A stretch of DNA of 64,000 nt from contig CAZYMI010000005.1 in NCBI GenBank assembly GCA_964648505.1, positions 1-64,000 of the forward strand, given 5' to 3'. The stretch is from CAZYMI01 sp964648505 (GTDB lineage: Bacteria; Pseudomonadota; Alphaproteobacteria; Micavibrionales; Micavibrionaceae). The translations under genes and the position numbers were made by a program. Numbering within the stretch: the stretch's first letter is position 1; the number at the start of each line of letters is the position of its first letter. The notes beneath the pieces are model-generated. The model did not search any database. It saw only the letters and a program-made list of their open reading frames with translations, and was not told where the DNA came from. This document shows, piece after piece, positions 62,114-64,000 of this stretch.

Positions 62114-63755
62114 TCGGATCACCCTCTGGTGTTAATAAAACTGAATCGATTTGTATTTCAGCAGATGCATCTGATAAGCCCGGCTTTGACTGCCCTGCTT
62201 CGATGTTCATCTGCATAGTACCGGTAAAAGAAAGATCAGCCACTTTTTTACTGACCACCACGTTATAATCTGGCTGAAGCTGTTTTTGTAAAGCAATCTG
62301 AAGATCAAGCATTTTTTTGTTGCCTATTTCAGGCTTCATACTTTCAGGAAAAACGAATTTCAATACTGTTCGGAATGTTCCATTTTTTAAAGCTAAGGGG
62401 TCTACGGGTTGACCAGGGACTGGCTGCGGCGCGGTTGGATCTGGCGCACCTTCCACATATTCCATCGTCAAAGTGTCAACACGAAGATCTTGAGGCATGA
62501 TCTTGCTGACCCGAAGTAAAAGCGGCAGCGGGTTAAAAGCTTGGGTCTTTATTGATTTCTTTGCAGAAAGCGCAGCTTGTACAAGCTTTACATCAATCCC
62601 AAGGCTTTCTTTTCGCTTAATTTCAGCGTCCAGTTCAGATTGAAGCGCTATTTTCAAATCTCGTGTTTTAGTCAGTTCATCATAAGCTGTGAAGTACCCA
62701 TTCGCTTCATAAGCCCCAAAACCCAAAACGCCCAGACAGCCTAAAAGCATAACATTCCGAGCTATCGCTGCCGCCTGTCTTGGCTGTGCAATAGAAACAA
62801 TGTCCCTAGAAGGCAATGGCAGCGATAACAATGTTTTCTTTGCGGCCCATCCTGCATGAAGCATATCGGCCCAGCGTTCATCCGCATCTGCAGGTAATTT
62901 GATACCTGCAAAATTCGCCGCATCTGTCAGTGACAACGTAAAGAGATTACAATTAATGTCGAGAATATCAGAAAAAACGGTCTGGTTTTTTCTTTGCGCA
63001 ATAAAAATAACTTCAAGACCATCTTCGGGCTTGTACCCAAATCGACCCAGATAATTTACAGTTGATTTAACTTCCTGCAAAACTTCAACTGCCCACTGAC
63101 CCGGATCCACATCAGGGTCAGAAACAGGTGTCATACGGGTTAAAGCCAGCTCATCTTCGCCTTTTGATACAATCTGGCGAAGTCCACCGCTACTATGTTG
63201 GCCTACAAGAATTTTCCAACCTGCCCGCAAAGCTGTCGATTTTTGCTTTCTAAGTTTTTGTGAAAGAATCTTGATTAAAGATACCGATTCAACCGGCAAC
63301 ACACCAAGCCCTGCAACAGGAGCCAAAGACAACCGGATCGCTTCTATGACTTTTGAAATTGCATCAGAAGCAGGAAGCGCACAAAATAAATATAGCTGCC
63401 CGGAAGCCCCTTCTTTTCCAATAACATCCTTTGGTTCTTTAATAGCCTGGGCCGCACGGATTGGATAGCTTGGAAAAGTAACGTTCAATTTTCTTTGCAA
63501 AACATTTTGGCGGTCAAAAAATGCAACACTGGGTAGACGTTCTTTTCTGTAATGTTGTTCCGACATATCGTTCAGAATAAGAACAGGCTTACCGCGCGCA
63601 TCTTTTGATATAACTTCGGCCAAAGACTCGGAAAAATTTGGCTGCAACCACGCCATGCGTTGCAGATATTTCACCCGCCCAGAACTAACGTCATACACAT
63701 TCACGCCATCATCTGTGACAAGAACAAGGCAGCGATTTGAAAATCCAATAGACAA
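62088..63755 (-). CDS. PilM/PilN or GspL-like fused cytoplasmic-periplasmic assembly protein
   Basis: A 555-residue protein. A cytoplasmic region (1-330), possibly of actin-like (PilM/GspL) type though the fold is not obvious, is followed by one membrane helix (VMLLGCLGVLGFGAYEANGYF), a coiled coil (residues 360-400) and a periplasmic PilN-like domain with VVVSKKVADLSFTGT. The start codon would be TTG with no clear ribosome site, so the true 5' end is uncertain. It acts in the inner-membrane platform with the PilO-like protein. Confidence 0.7.
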   Translation of the reverse strand: MSIGFSNRCLVLVTDDGVNVYDVSSGRVKYLQRMAWLQPNFSESLAEVISKDARGKPVLILNDMSEQHYRKERLPSVAFFDRQNVLQRKLNVTFPSYPIRAAQAIKEPKDVIGKEGASGQLYLFCALPASDAISKVIEAIRLSLAPVAGLGVLPVESVSLIKILSQKLRKQKSTALRAGWKILVGQHSSGGLRQIVSKGEDELALTRMTPVSDPDVDPGQWAVEVLQEVKSTVNYLGRFGYKPEDGLEVIFIAQRKNQTVFSDILDINCNLFTLSLTDAANFAGIKLPADADERWADMLHAGWAAKKTLLSLPLPSRDIVSIAQPRQAAAIARNVMLLGCLGVLGFGAYEANGYFTAYDELTKTRDLKIALQSELDAEIKRKESLGIDVKLVQAALSAKKSIKTQAFNPLPLLLRVSKIMPQDLRVDTLTMEYVEGAPDPTAPQPVPGQPVDPLALKNGTFRTVLKFVFPESMKPEIGNKKMLDLQIALQKQLQPDYNVVVSKKVADLSFTGTMQMNIEAGQSKPGLSDASAEIQIDSVLLTPEGDPNAPAPGNN

Positions 63756-63776
63756 AATTGCACCAAAAATCTTTTT

Positions 63777-64000
63777 TTATTGCGTAATTTTGCCAAGGTT
63801 AGAGTAAATCGGCCCAAAAACCCCAGCGGCAATCCACAAAATAATTGAACCCATAACAACTGTCAGGGCAGGTTCGATCATTGTAATCAGCTTTTGCACC
63901 TCTTCATCAACGTCTTTGGTGTAAAATTCTGATACCTGATCAAGGACATGTGACACGTTACCTGATTCTTCACCAATTTTAAGCATGCGAACCACCATTG
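63777..64000 (-). CDS. Type II secretion/type IV pilus platform protein GspF/PilC, C-terminal end (cut by window)
   Basis: The last ~74 residues of a GspF-family platform protein, continuing beyond the right edge. The end GEESGNVSHVLDQVSEFYTKDVDEEVQKL and the final membrane helix with MIEPALTVVMGSIILW are characteristic. It belongs to the same minus-strand unit. The start and remaining domain are outside the window. Confidence 0.92.
   Translation of the reverse strand, partial: MVVRMLKIGEESGNVSHVLDQVSEFYTKDVDEEVQKLITMIEPALTVVMGSIILWIAAGVFGPIYSNLGKITQ

Overview
The window is chromosomal DNA from a Gram-negative bacterium, most likely an alphaproteobacterium. The evidence is the gene order ffh-rpsP-rimM-trmD-rplS-leuC-leuD-leuB, the presence of DUF3126 and DUF2336 proteins (both mainly alphaproteobacterial families), a class II DAHP synthase, an OlsB/OlsA-type ornithine-lipid pair, and lipid A/Kdo genes (kdtA, lpxK, an LpxL-type acyltransferase). 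Base composition is AT-leaning throughout. The type IV pilus-like cluster at the right end, with PilT- and PilU-type ATPases, is unusual for typical alphaproteobacteria. It would fit a deep-branching or predatory (Micavibrio-like) lineage, but that placement is inference. No insertion sequence, prophage, CRISPR array or rRNA operon is visible.

Layout. 1-8 kb: tRNA-Arg(ACG), an exported OmpA-like protein, a DMT exporter, tRNA-Arg(CCT) overlapping a low-molecular-weight phosphatase, TerC, olsB-olsA, DUF3126, and two unrecognised exported proteins. 8-18.5 kb: an envelope and central-metabolism run on the plus strand (kdtA-lpxK-lpxL, then aroG, nadE, gltX), followed by cimA, which is split by a single extra G, and trmJ. 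18.5-21.7 kb: a polyamine island made of a deoxyhypusine synthase-like gene facing aguA-aguB. 21.7-32.5 kb: two small hypotheticals, rpsD, a glycosyltransferase, argH, tRNA-Ile2, an M48 lipoprotein protease divergent from a nuclease-peptidase-pgk operon, and DUF2336. 32.5-39.3 kb: AMP nucleosidase, an ABC exporter, ftsY, mtaB and dapF, all on the minus strand. 39.5-50.1 kb: ffh, ribosomal and tRNA maturation genes, leuCDB and an NfeD/slipin pair. Small exported proteins are inserted antisense on both sides of rplS. 50.2-64 kb: a long minus-strand pilus/secretion cluster running from a GspF-type protein (cut by the window edge) to a large pseudopilin. It carries ABC-transporter genes, a prepilin-peptidase fragment and a membrane-bound AraC regulator.

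Functional links. CimA with LeuCD and LeuB would make 2-oxobutyrate from pyruvate for isoleucine, so the cimA frameshift matters. Ffh and FtsY form the signal-recognition pathway that inserts the many membrane proteins here. AguA and AguB make putrescine, a plausible substrate for the deoxyhypusine synthase-like enzyme. The pilus cluster supplies a platform, alignment proteins, secretin, two retraction-type ATPases and a pilin, with a possible PilGHI-like ABC transporter interleaved. The assembly ATPase and a complete prepilin peptidase are not in the window.

Limits: all assignments come from reading motifs and gene order. No similarity search was run, and promoter and hairpin calls are by eye.
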